A stretch of 64,000 bases of DNA, taken from Neolewinella agarilytica. Lineage in GTDB: Bacteria; Bacteroidota; Bacteroidia; Chitinophagales; Saprospiraceae. Shown here piece after piece: positions 20,001-29,188 of the stretch. The position numbers were made by a program, and so were the translations under genes. Position 1 is the first letter of the stretch. Each line of letters starts with the position of its first letter. The stretch is taken from the NCBI RefSeq assembly GCF_900110645.1, contig NZ_FOFB01000001.1, positions 124,001-188,000 on the forward strand, given 5' to 3'. The notes under the pieces are model-generated. The model was given only the letters and a program-made list of their open reading frames with translations. It was not told the DNA's origin and did not search any database.

Positions 20001-23000
20001 ATTCTCCCGCATCATCGTAGGAAAGGCTGTAGGATTCAAAATTGCCGTCAGGGCCTCCGGCAGCGGAGGCAAAGCCCCATCCGAATGTTGCTCCATCAGC
20101 AGCCGTGAGCCCTCCGGTATAGAGCGCTGTAAAAGATTCTCCTTCACAAACCGTAATGGTTGCCGTCTGCCCGTTAAGGGTAAAGTCACTCGTGGGGACT
20201 TCGTTAACCGTCCAGTCGAACGTTGCCGTGCCGGAACAAACCCCTTCGTTGTAGGTAACGGTGATGGTGTGAACACCTGCGCCAGCGGCATCCGGATTGA
20301 AGGAATAAACACCGGCGTTTTCCGTAACGCCATTCCCGGCGAAGACAAAAGCTCCGGTGCCGGCAGCTCCCGATTGAGTGGCGGCAAGAACGATATCATT
20401 AGTGGGGTCACCCAGACAGAAGGATTCAGCAGCAGGAGGAGTTACGGTAATCGTGGGGCAGCTACCCGCTACACAAGGTTGGGTTGCGGGCTCGCTATTG
20501 CCACAAACACCACTTCCCATGGCGATGACAGTGATGGTTACCACATCTCCCTGGCTCAGTCCACCAACAAATAGGTTGGTGCTGTCCTGGAAGAAAGGTG
20601 CGCCTCCGTCAACGGAAACCTGGAAACTATCGACTCCGGCTTCCATGGCCCAGGAAAACTCAACGCTCGTTGGGGAACTCACACCACAACCAATGGCGGG
20701 AGCCATAAGCGGGGCGATAACATCGATACTATCCGTGAAAATCTCACTTTCACACGTCATGGCGTTGGTAACAACAAGGCTGATGCCCTTGCGCCCGGGT
20801 GTTGACCAGGACACTTCACGCACGGTGTTGGACGGTGAGACTACCGTGGCGTCAGCCGCGGCGATGGTCCATTCATAGCTGTTTCCAGCCACCTCTGCAC
20901 CTGCGTCCGCGCTCACTACTTCATCAATACAGACCGGTCCGGTGGGCAAACTAAAGGACGCAACGGGAACAGGGTCAATCACAATATCGATGAAGGCCGG
21001 AAAGGCGCAACCTCCTTCGTTAAAGGTTGCATCAATTCGGTATGAGCCGGCGGCCCGACCAGCGGTGTTAAACATTCCGGTTCCACCGTCAGCAAAAGTG
21101 ACTGTCCCTGATCCATCGGATCCGGTGACCGTAGTGGCGAGTTGAATATCCACCTCTTCGCCCTCACAGACAGAAGCTACCGGATCAATGCTGAAGGTTA
21201 TGTTCGGGCAACTCTGGGCCGTACAGGTTTCCGATGCGGCATCCGCATCCCCACAAGCATTCACGCCCAGGGCCGTTACTTCAATGGTTACAGACTCTCC
21301 CTCGGCCAGCCCGGTGGCCAGTAGACTATTATTGGTTTGCGTGATCATCGCTCCTGCGGGCTGATCAATAATCGTAACCGTAAAGTTGGTCGCCGTAGGG
21401 TGCGTCCAGGAAAAACCTACCTGATCAAAACTCACGTTGGCACAGTCAATGGTTACGGGAGGGATCGGTTCTGCTACAATAATGCTGTCCCGCAGAGTAT
21501 CGATTTCGCAGAAAGGTCCGGTAATGAGCAGTTGAGCAAACTGCCTGCCAGTACCAGAGAAGCTTACGTCCAGTGGTCCTGGCCCGTTTACATCACCAGC
21601 GACCAGCGTAGCGTCAGCGGGTAAAATCCATTCAAAATTGACATTATCCAGGTTCCCTCCCGTAAAACTCACGGTAGCGGTACCATCCTGACAAATATCA
21701 TCAGCGTCAATATCCACCGTTCCGAAAGGCGGATCCACGACAACCAGCTGGAAGGATACCGGATAGGTACAGGTACCTTCCGTATAAACAACGGTGATAA
21801 TGTGTTCGCCCGCGCCTGCGGCGGCGGGGTCAAACTGGTTTTGCGTAGCGTCAACTCCCGGGCCAGACCACATTACCGTGCCTGCGGCAGGAACGTTAAC
21901 GGTCAGATCTACCAGCATTTCAGTTCCATCGGAACAGAAGGTATCAACCGGGGTTGTAATAACCGGGACGATGTTGGCACAAGACTGAGCGACACAGACG
22001 ATTGTATCAGAAACTACTGGTGAGCAACCTGCTGAATTTGCCGTAACGGCGATTTCTACAGCATCCCCTGCGTTGAGGTTACGGACGATGAAGCCCGTTG
22101 TCGTTCGTTCGATCACACCTCCGGCAGGCACATCAATTGGATCAACGGTATAGCTGTCCGCTCCGACGTCCGTCCAGCCGATGGCTACGGAATCGAGCCC
22201 GGTGCCTTCACAAGTCAGGGTTGGCCTTGCCGGTGGGCGGACCAGGGTAAAGGGAATGGTAAAGCTGTCTGAGCAGTTAACATTCCCCATGGTCGTTGCC
22301 GTCAGGGTAATTTGGTAGGTCCGGAACTCCGTAAACCTGATTTCGTAGAGTTGATTGGCGGGATCTTCCTGAAGGATCGTTGTGCCAGCCGGGTTATCGA
22401 TACTAATGGCATAGCTGGTATTCGGGTCTGCGACATTTGCCATCGTAAAGTCTACGTCGGCTTGTGCGGCACAAATACTAGCCATTGGCGTACTTATTTC
22501 CGGATTGGCCGGAGTCACTACCGGAATATTCAGGATGGTATCAAACGGACAGGATCCGTCCGGAAGCGCAAAAGATGCCGTTACCGTATAGGTTCCCGCA
22601 GTAGTACCAGCGGCAAGAGCTGGAAGGCTGACAGCAGTAACGCCACCAGGGCCGGTGCTTACGTCCGTCAGGCTGAGATCAGTACTGTTCAGTAGCACAT
22701 TACCAGTGAGAGAGGTGTTGATCGTAAAGTCGAAGGCCTGCCCGTCGGTAGTCAGACAAACCGGCTCAATGGCGGTGAATTGCCAGCCAGGGTTATCGCA
22801 GGACTGCGTCGAACAAGTTGTTGACTGCTCGGGGCCGGCGCAAGTCACGCCATTGTTAACGGCAATGGGAACGACCCGAATGGTTACATTAGTCCCGGGG
22901 GTAATACCGGTTGCTGTGTAGCTCAAATCAGTGTAAGTCGTAGAAATAGTTGTCTCAGGGTTTACTCCCTCCGTCAGGTATACTTCAAAGCGGTCCTGGC

Positions 23001-25434
23001 CCACATCATTCCAGGAAAAGGTAATCTCGGAAGGAGAATCAGAGACACAGGTACCGAAGTTGACGCTCACCAATGCCGGCAGAATGGTAACATCCGCAAA
23101 ATTGGAGAAAGCTGTACAGCCATTGGCGTCGGTGACTTCCACATAAATGGCCTCCGTGGTAGTCGAGTTCACGTCTACCGTGAGTGTAGAGGAGGTTACA
23201 ACATTGTCCGGCCCCCAAAGATAAGTATAGGGTTCAGTGCCTCCGGAAACCGTTGTCATTAGCGTAACCATGCCATCAGCACAAATGGTAGGAGCATCAG
23301 GACTAATGGACACCTCTGGCCCTTCAAGCACCCGGAAAGGTTCGGCGACCGTAGCGGAACACATTGAGGGATTGGTAACCACTACTTCCATAGTATAAGG
23401 CCCTGGCGGGTAACCAAGGTTTTCAGCAGCGGTAAGCGTATAGGTAGTTCCCGTCCCATCACCGTTGTTCCAGTCAAAGGTCCATCCTGAAGGAAAAAAG
23501 GAACCGTCCGCCTGTCGTATCGAAAATTCAATATCTTCTCCTTCGCAGACTTCTCCGTTAGGGTTCATAATAATCATGCCGGTAATCTCGTCGGCAACGA
23601 AGACGTCTACCGTACGGGTAACGGAACAGTTGGCATCAGAGATGTTGACGGAGTAAGTCTGAATACCGCCAGGACCACCGGCAGTCGTGGTGATGGTGGC
23701 GCTGTTACTCCCGATAATATTTCCGTCGGGGTCATACCACTCGAAGTCTGTCCCTCCGTCGGTAACTTCCATTTCCAGGTCATCCCCAAAACAGAGGTTA
23801 TCGTTTACTGCATTGGCCTGTGGATCAAATACTAAGTACTCCACCTCTACATCGGTTGGATCACTATCACAACCGTCGACGGTGATAGTCAGCGTATAGG
23901 TTCCTTCTACCGCAGGGTCAGCAGTGAAGGCACTTGCTCCGTTTGCGGTAAAACCACCGGGGCCTGTCCAGTTATAATCAATAACGGTCCCCGGTGTAGT
24001 CGTTGATCCGATAAGCTCGATAGCTCCGCCGTCGGGGCAGACATCGGAGTGTTCAGCGGTTACGTCTACGGGGTCACCGGGGTCGATGGTACCGGTAGTT
24101 ACCTGTGGGCAGCCGGAGATAATTCCGATGGCCTCAATCGTATAGTCTCCCGGAGGCAGATCTCTTGTTTGAACCGGAGAAGGGCAGCCATTACAAACGA
24201 ATACCGCCGTTGACGTTTCGTCACGAACCGTGAAATTGTACAGCAGCCCCGGGGTCAGGCCTCCGTTCGCCTGAATGTCAAAGAAACCGTTTTCGGCACC
24301 GGGGCAATCCTCGGCTGTAGGCATTGCGATAGGCTCTAAATCGTCACAGACGATAACACTAGCAATAGTTTCAAACGTTGGCGTACCACACACTTGTTGG
24401 TTCCAGGAACCAGAGAAAGCATCACTGAGAACCTGAACACTTACGGTCAAGTCTTCTCCGGTGAAGGTGTTAGAGCCTGGCGGACAATCTTTAACATCGA
24501 CAGTAAAACACCAGGTGAGCGGAGCGGGGATGGCCGTACATCCTGCACCACCATCACCATAATTATTGCCTGGCCCAGTATTCGACGCATCAGTACAATC
24601 TCCTTGACCAGCCGTAGTTTCATAAGCAAACCCTCGGTCGAACGAATCGCCAGAAAAACACCCCGTCCAACCAGCGGGGTACCAGCCCCAACTACCGGAA
24701 CCACTACAGCTACCAGGTATAACAGTAGGTGTAATGGTGGTTAAATCCCAACCAGGTCCTAAAGTAGGCACCATAGCATGAATCCATTCTACTGAGCCAG
24801 CGTCGTTACCTGACCATTCGTAAAGGGTGAAACAAATTTCAGCCGTCGAACCACAAGCATAAGTAGCTGAAGCATTTCTAGGGTTTATGGTTACTTCACC
24901 ATTATCATCACGTGCGCAAGCGGAACAGTTACTGGAGCTTTCCACCTCAATGTCAAAGGTTCCCTGGTCCGCTAAGTCACCAGGAGCACCAGCCACTAAA
25001 ATGAAGACTCTTTGACCGGGCTGAGCGATTATACGCATAGTCGCTGTTCGCCCTTCACCACAAGCCCTGAACTGAATGTTATTACAATCGTCCCCTACAA
25101 ATCCGAAAATTTGCAAACTATTCATGTCGTTAGTCGTAACCGTTATGTCATTGATCGCACCACTGGCTTGAAACCGGAAGTAAACGTCCGGAGAAGCATC
25201 ATTCGTACAGTTCGGACTGCTGGGAAAAGGTGCAGTAGGTCCAGCATCTATGTTTGTCCCTGAAATGGAAGAAGAAAAGGAGACTCCATCATCTGCCGGA
25301 CAGGTTTGTAATCTGGCAAAAGGCGGCATCGCTACCGCCAACTCACAAATATCATTCGCCGGAGCTTGTGCGAACAAGGTCAAAGGAAGGATAGCCAATA
25401 AAAATGCAAACGTTAAGTAGGTAGAAAACTTCAT
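17002..25434 (-). CDS. Giant modular secreted protein with T9SS type B sorting domain
   Basis: 2,810 residues with a signal peptide ending LTLFAQ. The N-terminal ~350 residues contain a Cys-rich region with NDITVTTNDMNSL and a long glycine/aromatic segment. The body alternates Ig/PKD-like units with six fibronectin-III-like modules starting near residues 795, 1073, 1331, 1581, 1843 and 2105, a period of about 250-280 residues. Each module begins C..., then FxWxxV, and ends ITVxAxxxxxCG. The last ~110 residues (from FPTAFSPNGDNINDIYF to YKGDFVLLR) are the gliding-associated C-terminal domain that directs type IX secretion. It is probably an extracellular adhesin or matrix protein. No catalytic domain was seen. 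Terminator element A follows. Confidence 0.93.
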   Translation of the reverse strand: MKFSTYLTFAFLLAILPLTLFAQAPANDICELAVAMPPFARLQTCPADDGVSFSSSISGTNIDAGPTAPFPSSPNCTNDASPDVYFRFQASGAINDITVTTNDMNSLQIFGFVGDDCNNIQFRACGEGRTATMRIIAQPGQRVFILVAGAPGDLADQGTFDIEVESSSNCSACARDDNGEVTINPRNASATYACGSTAEICFTLYEWSGNDAGSVEWIHAMVPTLGPGWDLTTITPTVIPGSCSGSGSWGWYPAGWTGCFSGDSFDRGFAYETTAGQGDCTDASNTGPGNNYGDGGAGCTAIPAPLTWCFTVDVKDCPPGSNTFTGEDLTVSVQVLSDAFSGSWNQQVCGTPTFETIASVIVCDDLEPIAMPTAEDCPGAENGFFDIQANGGLTPGLLYNFTVRDETSTAVFVCNGCPSPVQTRDLPPGDYTIEAIGIISGCPQVTTGTIDPGDPVDVTAEHSDVCPDGGAIELIGSTTTPGTVIDYNWTGPGGFTANGASAFTADPAVEGTYTLTITVDGCDSDPTDVEVEYLVFDPQANAVNDNLCFGDDLEMEVTDGGTDFEWYDPDGNIIGSNSATITTTAGGPGGIQTYSVNISDANCSVTRTVDVFVADEITGMIIMNPNGEVCEGEDIEFSIRQADGSFFPSGWTFDWNNGDGTGTTYTLTAAENLGYPPGPYTMEVVVTNPSMCSATVAEPFRVLEGPEVSISPDAPTICADGMVTLMTTVSGGTEPYTYLWGPDNVVTSSTLTVDVNSTTTEAIYVEVTDANGCTAFSNFADVTILPALVSVNFGTCVSDSPSEITFSWNDVGQDRFEVYLTEGVNPETTISTTYTDLSYTATGITPGTNVTIRVVPIAVNNGVTCAGPEQSTTCSTQSCDNPGWQFTAIEPVCLTTDGQAFDFTINTSLTGNVLLNSTDLSLTDVSTGPGGVTAVSLPALAAGTTAGTYTVTASFALPDGSCPFDTILNIPVVTPANPEISTPMASICAAQADVDFTMANVADPNTSYAISIDNPAGTTILQEDPANQLYEIRFTEFRTYQITLTATTMGNVNCSDSFTIPFTLVRPPARPTLTCEGTGLDSVAIGWTDVGADSYTVDPIDVPAGGVIERTTTGFIVRNLNAGDAVEIAVTANSAGCSPVVSDTIVCVAQSCANIVPVITTPVDTFCSDGTEMLVDLTVNVPAAGTVMWSGPGVDATQNQFDPAAAGAGEHIITVVYTEGTCTYPVSFQLVVVDPPFGTVDIDADDICQDGTATVSFTGGNLDNVNFEWILPADATLVAGDVNGPGPLDVSFSGTGRQFAQLLITGPFCEIDTLRDSIIVAEPIPPVTIDCANVSFDQVGFSWTHPTATNFTVTIIDQPAGAMITQTNNSLLATGLAEGESVTIEVTALGVNACGDADAASETCTAQSCPNITFSIDPVASVCEGEEVDIQLATTVTGSDGSGTVTFADGGTGMFNTAGRAAGSYRIDATFNEGGCAFPAFIDIVIDPVPVASFSLPTGPVCIDEVVSADAGAEVAGNSYEWTIAAADATVVSPSNTVREVSWSTPGRKGISLVVTNAMTCESEIFTDSIDVIAPLMAPAIGCGVSSPTSVEFSWAMEAGVDSFQVSVDGGAPFFQDSTNLFVGGLSQGDVVTITVIAMGSGVCGNSEPATQPCVAGSCPTITVTPPAAESFCLGDPTNDIVLAATQSGAAGTGAFVFAGNGVTENAGVYSFNPDAAGAGVHTITVTYNEGVCSGTATFDWTVNEVPTSDFTLNGQTATITVCEGESFTALYTGGLTAADGATFGWGFASAAGGPDGNFESYSLSYDDAGEYTISLVVTANDCVSDTSRLTVTVEAPLAAPVVSCTGADLNSVTFGWDAVPGAEGYLVSDGTMLTATERSHVVTGLEPGESVSITVIAVSTAACGNSPASESESCMAEECPTLAIDLSGLVDEVCLLNGDETIDLTTVLVTGGSGTGAMYQFSGNGVTGTTFDAAAAGGSEAGVAHSITVNYVEAGPCTFSGDFDLTVFERPAAFITETNPECVGSAVSILIGSTNFVSDDDIQVDWDGGIVQEDDNPDDNSYLVVWDTPGTKTIIATVVSNISGCESLPVMREVIIESPLAMPVVSCGQQELESITFLWDAVPGAMGYQVTLSDETVAIIDTVGYTVTGLSPETTMGISVVALNSGPCGNSVAGTVICETLPCPGGSIQAITQDQDMCLDGDEQAITLEAALDMGTPTGPVEWSGTGVVDMGNGMYTFDPTGLSAGDYQLTVSYTGEANCNSFDQITVRLFDLPSAAFRVSDNVICAGSETLVSLDGPTIAGADYSWSFPGASPATATGALSNFPVSWAEDGPHNVQLVVTSNGCTDRMDLVVEVSAPANAGNAVGDDLQLCAGNSETINLNTLIAGQDPGGVWDFAPGGNPSNSGLNLSTGIFDAGSLPPGDYRFAYTIDGTTCPTVTTELGLLLLGAPVADAGPDQLITCTMGMVSLNGTNSDSGEGFTYRWTTDDPNITIMDPDQPMIDVGQPGVYQLEVTNAIGCSSTNDVIVTAETEAPVMEVELSQITCFQADDGAILVTNVNGGRAPYTFSLNGEERGQSTLFAGLEPAEYDLMITDANGCFSNILIDMTEPDELSIRLRFPGDSTEVSYGEEIFITASVNGGNAIDTLLWQPDSIKTTEGGLSGIEFTATETQMISVTVVDELGCSATDREMLLVRKDRPIYFPTAFSPNGDNINDIYFIGGDLDEIDFIEDFFIYDRWGEAVYTGGQVGTADQIATPGDGSRFLPNDPDFGWDGMLNGRPMNPQVLVYTATVHFSDGEVIVYKGDFVLLR
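20896..20905 (+). repeat. TGCACCTGCG core, copy 4
   Basis: Inside the giant gene, antisense to it. It is followed by TCC and GCGC. Confidence 0.75.
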
Positions 25435-25715
25435 TCATTTAGCCGGTGGAGGGACGTCAAACACCAATACATACTCTACCACAGGTTCCGTTGTGACGTT
25501 GTAGGGCAGTGTAAATTAGGTGAAGATTTTCAACGAACTTTGTTGATAGCTTAAGCCAATCGAAAAGGTTGGTAAAAAGGTGGTTAGGACCTGAGTTGAA
25601 TAGTAAGCAAAGGGATAAGTCACGAGTAAAATAAAAACGGGCGAAGTAGAACTTAACCCGACAAATCGTCCGCAAAATACGCCAATCATTTACATTTAGC
25701 CAACCAAAACTTAAT

Positions 25716-26603
25716 ATGAAGCAAACAAACGTCAATTCTGCCTTACCTCTACGGCTCTTTTTAACAGCTATTTTTTTCTTCATCCTCTTATTATTTGCCG
25801 GTAGTGGTCTGTCCGCCGCAATTATCAGTTTACTCGGCTTTTCTCCTTATTCAACCCTGGATTTACCCGAAAGGCAATGGTTTCGACTGGCTTTATTAGG
25901 GAATAACCTGCTAACTTTTTCTGTATCCGCCCTGCTATCCTTTTGGTGGGTTTATCGCAAAAGGTGGGCAAGTGCCGCGGGCTTTACGCTGAAGGCTAAT
26001 GACAAGTCCGTTCCTTTCGGGGTTTCTGTTTTTTTACTGTCGCTTCCTTTAGTAGCCTGGCTGGCCTGGATCAACTTACAGGCACCACTCCCCGATTGGG
26101 CGGTTCGCAGTGAGGAGCAAACCAATCAGTTCTTGCACAGTATTCTCACCATGGAAAGTGTTCCGGAGCTATTTCTTGCTCTACTGACTGCAGCGGTTAC
26201 TCCTGCGATAGGGGAAGAATTGTTACTGCGTGGTTTGCTGCAACGCCGGGTATTAGCCCCACTGCTTGGCAATCATCACCTGGCCATTTGGCTAGCGGCT
26301 TTTGCCTTTAGTTTTATGCATTTTGAATTTGCGGGCTTTCTGCCACGGCTGCTTCTGGGCGCAACTCTGGGCTATGCTTACCATTGGTCTCGTTCCATCT
26401 GGGTCCCCATTGTTTTACACTTTCTGTTCAATGGTATGCAGGTTATGGTCGCCTATTTCAGCGGAGGTTTCACCCCGGACACGGAGATGGAGATCGTGCC
26501 GCCATGGTGGCTGGCGCTGGCCAGCCTGGTCGCCATTCTGTACATTGGCTGGAAAGCAGAACAACTGTATGGAAGAGCTGAAGCCAGGCAGGAGACCGCA
26601 TAA
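25716..26603 (+). CDS. CPBP-family intramembrane metalloprotease
   Basis: 295 residues and about eight hydrophobic segments. The Abi/CAAX signature is clear: EELLLRGLLQRR (EExxxR) near residue 167, FSFMHFEF with the conserved His near 200, and WVPIVLHFLFNG near 230. Family members cleave prenylated or membrane substrates or act in membrane-protein quality control; the target here is unknown. The start MKQTNVNSALPLRLF is preceded by an AT-rich stretch. The gene is monocistronic as far as can be seen, and a repeat core follows the stop codon. Confidence 0.93.
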   Translation: MKQTNVNSALPLRLFLTAIFFFILLLFAGSGLSAAIISLLGFSPYSTLDLPERQWFRLALLGNNLLTFSVSALLSFWWVYRKRWASAAGFTLKANDKSVPFGVSVFLLSLPLVAWLAWINLQAPLPDWAVRSEEQTNQFLHSILTMESVPELFLALLTAAVTPAIGEELLLRGLLQRRVLAPLLGNHHLAIWLAAFAFSFMHFEFAGFLPRLLLGATLGYAYHWSRSIWVPIVLHFLFNGMQVMVAYFSGGFTPDTEMEIVPPWWLALASLVAILYIGWKAEQLYGRAEARQETA

Positions 26604-26616
26604 GGGGCGGCGCTAC

Positions 26617-26626
26617 CGCAGGTGCA
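26617..26626 (-). repeat. TGCACCTGCG core, copy 5
   Basis: Intergenic, just after the CPBP protease stop. On the minus strand it is followed by GTA and GCGCC. Confidence 0.8.
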
Positions 26627-26811
26627 ATGAAAGCTTAAAAAGCAGTGAAGCCCCCCCGAGCAGAGCCTCTTTCCATCGGTGCCCGAAACGTTAAAGTTGG
26701 GCCAGCAGCAAACGGTTAAAGACTTTCCTTCGTCTTTTAACTGACCCTTAACTGACACTTGCGTGGCAATTCCATGACATTCGTCTTACTTTTAGGGTAA
26801 ATATCATCGGT

Positions 26812-28050
26812 ATGAGATCACTTCTTCCCCTTTTAGCCCTTACACTTTCTCTTTTCACCCTCACGGGATGTTTGGAAGAAAAGGTTACAACTGAGACTCC
26901 TGCAGGCAATGGATTCAGCTCACCCCAGGAAATGTCCTTTAACGGACAGGAATTCGGCAAGCTCAATGAAACGCTTAACATTGCGCAAACCATTCAAATC
27001 CCTTCAACCTCCGTTCCGGACCACATCGGCCGCAGGTCGGGTATTAATCACATTACCCAAAGTGCTTCGGATACCCGTAAGGCTTTGTTAGGCCGGGTGC
27101 TCTTTTACGATACCCAGCTTTCCGCTACCGGAGAAACCAGCTGTGCTACCTGTCACGAACAAGACAAGGCCTTCGCCGATGGCAAGGCATTTTCTGATGG
27201 CATTAATGGTGCCGTTACCAAGCGCAACTCCATCGCCCTGGGTTCAGTGCCTACTTTCGCCCCCTCAATCAGTGGTTATGGGCGCTCCGGGGACAGCGAG
27301 AGTGTTGCAGTTGAAGGCCGGGTCAAGTTCTTCTGGGACGAACGGGCTGCTACCGTGAAAGAACAAAGCGAAGCCACCATCCAGGATGAAATTGAAATGG
27401 GCCGTGAACTGCACGAACTCTCGGCAGACCTCCGTAATCAGGAGATGTACAAGATCCTGACGATGAAAGCCTTCGGCACGACGGACCTTACCCCCGACCG
27501 GATCACCCTGGCGCTGGAGAAGTTTACCAGTTCTATCTCTTCCATGAATACCCGCTTTGATGAATTAGTAGATGCGGAGAACAGCCACCGCGTTGAATCT
27601 TCGGGTTTATTCTCTGAACTGGAAATTGAAGGCCGGGAACTGTTTAACGCCAATTGTGCCTCCTGTCACAGTTCTAACCTAACGGAACCCATTTTCCCCG
27701 TAGCCAACAACGGGCTTGATATGAACTACGAAGACAAAGGCGTTGGTTCCATCAGCGGCGAAGTGTGGCAAAATGGACTGTTCAAAGTCCCCTTCCTACG
27801 CAATGTTGCCCTTACCGGACCATACATGCACGACGGCCGCTTCGAAACCCTTCGGGAAGTTATTGATCACTACAGCGAAGGCATTCAGGATCACCGTAAC
27901 CTGCACCCTCTGCTACGAGGCACCAATAACCGCGCCATCCGTATGAACTTTACCGAAGCCCAAAAGGATGCGCTGGTGGCTTTCCTGGAGATGACAACAG
28001 ACAATGAGGTGCTACAGGCAGAACGATTCTCCAATCCTTTCAGAGAATAA
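26812..28050 (+). CDS. Di-haem cytochrome c peroxidase-family lipoprotein
   Basis: 412 residues with a lipobox ending TGC (Cys20), so probably attached to the envelope and facing the periplasm. Two haem c sites are seen, CATCH (111-115) and CASCH (282-286), at the spacing of the MauG/CcpA family. The family motif FLRNVALTGPYMHDGRF supplies the conserved aromatic and distal region. Role: reduction of hydrogen peroxide with electrons from cytochromes, or oxidation of a protein substrate as in MauG. There is an N-terminal extension of ~70 residues. A strong terminator lies ~90 bp downstream. Confidence 0.94.
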   Translation: MRSLLPLLALTLSLFTLTGCLEEKVTTETPAGNGFSSPQEMSFNGQEFGKLNETLNIAQTIQIPSTSVPDHIGRRSGINHITQSASDTRKALLGRVLFYDTQLSATGETSCATCHEQDKAFADGKAFSDGINGAVTKRNSIALGSVPTFAPSISGYGRSGDSESVAVEGRVKFFWDERAATVKEQSEATIQDEIEMGRELHELSADLRNQEMYKILTMKAFGTTDLTPDRITLALEKFTSSISSMNTRFDELVDAENSHRVESSGLFSELEIEGRELFNANCASCHSSNLTEPIFPVANNGLDMNYEDKGVGSISGEVWQNGLFKVPFLRNVALTGPYMHDGRFETLREVIDHYSEGIQDHRNLHPLLRGTNNRAIRMNFTEAQKDALVAFLEMTTDNEVLQAERFSNPFRE

Positions 28051-28142
28051 ATTCCTCTGAGAAAACCAAAAACAAGAAACATGAGTCATCCCTAATTTTC
28101 GGATTAGATGACGGTGTTTTCTGGCAAAAAATAGGATTTTTA

Positions 28143-28203
28143 GCGATCAGCGGACAGCATTCAGGCAAAACGGCTCTGAATGCTGTCCGCTGATCGCTTT
28201 TTT
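28143..28203 (+). terminator. 22-bp-stem hairpin terminator, element B
   Basis: Perfect 22-bp stem (28143-28164 with 28176-28197) and 11-nt loop, followed by six T. It terminates the cytochrome c peroxidase gene. The arms match element A except at three positions, each with a compensating change in the other arm. The remaining ~250 bp up to 28450 hold no gene that I can support. Confidence 0.88.
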
Positions 28204-28449
28204 ATACCGACCGAACCAGGTTCCATCCGAGAAAACACAGAAAAGGCTGCCCAAACTCCGGGATGAGCCATGTTTTTCTTTTAAACGGGTTCATTTGAAA
28301 GTTTGTGGAGGAGGGCCGAAGTGAAGGCATCCTGACGTTTTGAGCAAAAAACAGAAATTGAGGAGTAAAATTTGTTGGGTTAAACCTACTTTGGCCCCTC
28401 GGAAGCCAGCGGGTTTCCTTCATCAGGAAAATTGCACTAAGCTCCATCA

Positions 28450-29175
28450 ATGGCTACCACCCAAAGGATTAATCTCTGGTCTTCTCCGCGAAACATCAGC
28501 ACTGCTTTGATGTACAGTCTGGCCAACCACCCCGATATCCGGGTGGTAGATGAACCGCTTTATGCCCATTACCTTATCCATCAGCGAACGGAGGCCAAAC
28601 ATCCCGGCAAAGAAGAAATACTAGCCAGCCAGCCAAATGACGGAACGGAGGTAGTCAGATCAATGCTGACGGCAGATTTCGAAAAACCGATCGTCATATT
28701 CAAACAGATGACCCATCATCTCATTGAGCTTGACCGGGCTTTTATCGGAGAGATGCACAATGTATTACTCATCAGAAACCCACGGGCGATTCTTGCCTCC
28801 TTCAGCAAGGTTGTTGATGAAGTAACTGCGGAGGACATCGGACTCCCCCAGCAATACGAGCTCTTCCAGTCCCTTCGGGCAAGCGGGCGGGGGGTTGCTG
28901 TTCTCGACGCCCGGAAACTGCTAGAGGACCCCAGAGGCGTATTGAGTCGCTTATGCGCTAACCTGGGGATACAGTTCAACGAATCTATGTTGAGCTGGCC
29001 CGCAGGGGCCAGAGTGGAAGATGGTGTGTGGGCCAAATACTGGTACGCCAATGTCCATAAAAGCACCGGCTTCCAGCCCTTCGTACCAAAAGAATATTCA
29101 TTAACGCCCGCACTGGAAACCATCGCCCGGAGCTGCGAACCACTTTATCAAGAAATGTTGGCGCAAGCCTTCTAA
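28450..29175 (+). CDS. Sulfotransferase-like P-loop protein
   Basis: 241 residues, cytoplasmic. The N-terminal LWSSPRNISTALMYSLANH resembles the PAPS-binding loop of sulfotransferases, and LLIRNPRAILASF matches the second phosphate-binding region with Arg and Ser. VVDEPLYAHY follows the family pattern. It ends 13 bp before a class IV aminotransferase gene in the same orientation. From memory, plants encode proteins that join a P-loop region of this kind to a class IV aminotransferase, so a linked function is likely. Actual sulfotransferase activity is not shown by sequence. Confidence 0.8.
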   Translation: MATTQRINLWSSPRNISTALMYSLANHPDIRVVDEPLYAHYLIHQRTEAKHPGKEEILASQPNDGTEVVRSMLTADFEKPIVIFKQMTHHLIELDRAFIGEMHNVLLIRNPRAILASFSKVVDEVTAEDIGLPQQYELFQSLRASGRGVAVLDARKLLEDPRGVLSRLCANLGIQFNESMLSWPAGARVEDGVWAKYWYANVHKSTGFQPFVPKEYSLTPALETIARSCEPLYQEMLAQAF

Positions 29176-29188
29176 ATGTACAATCACT

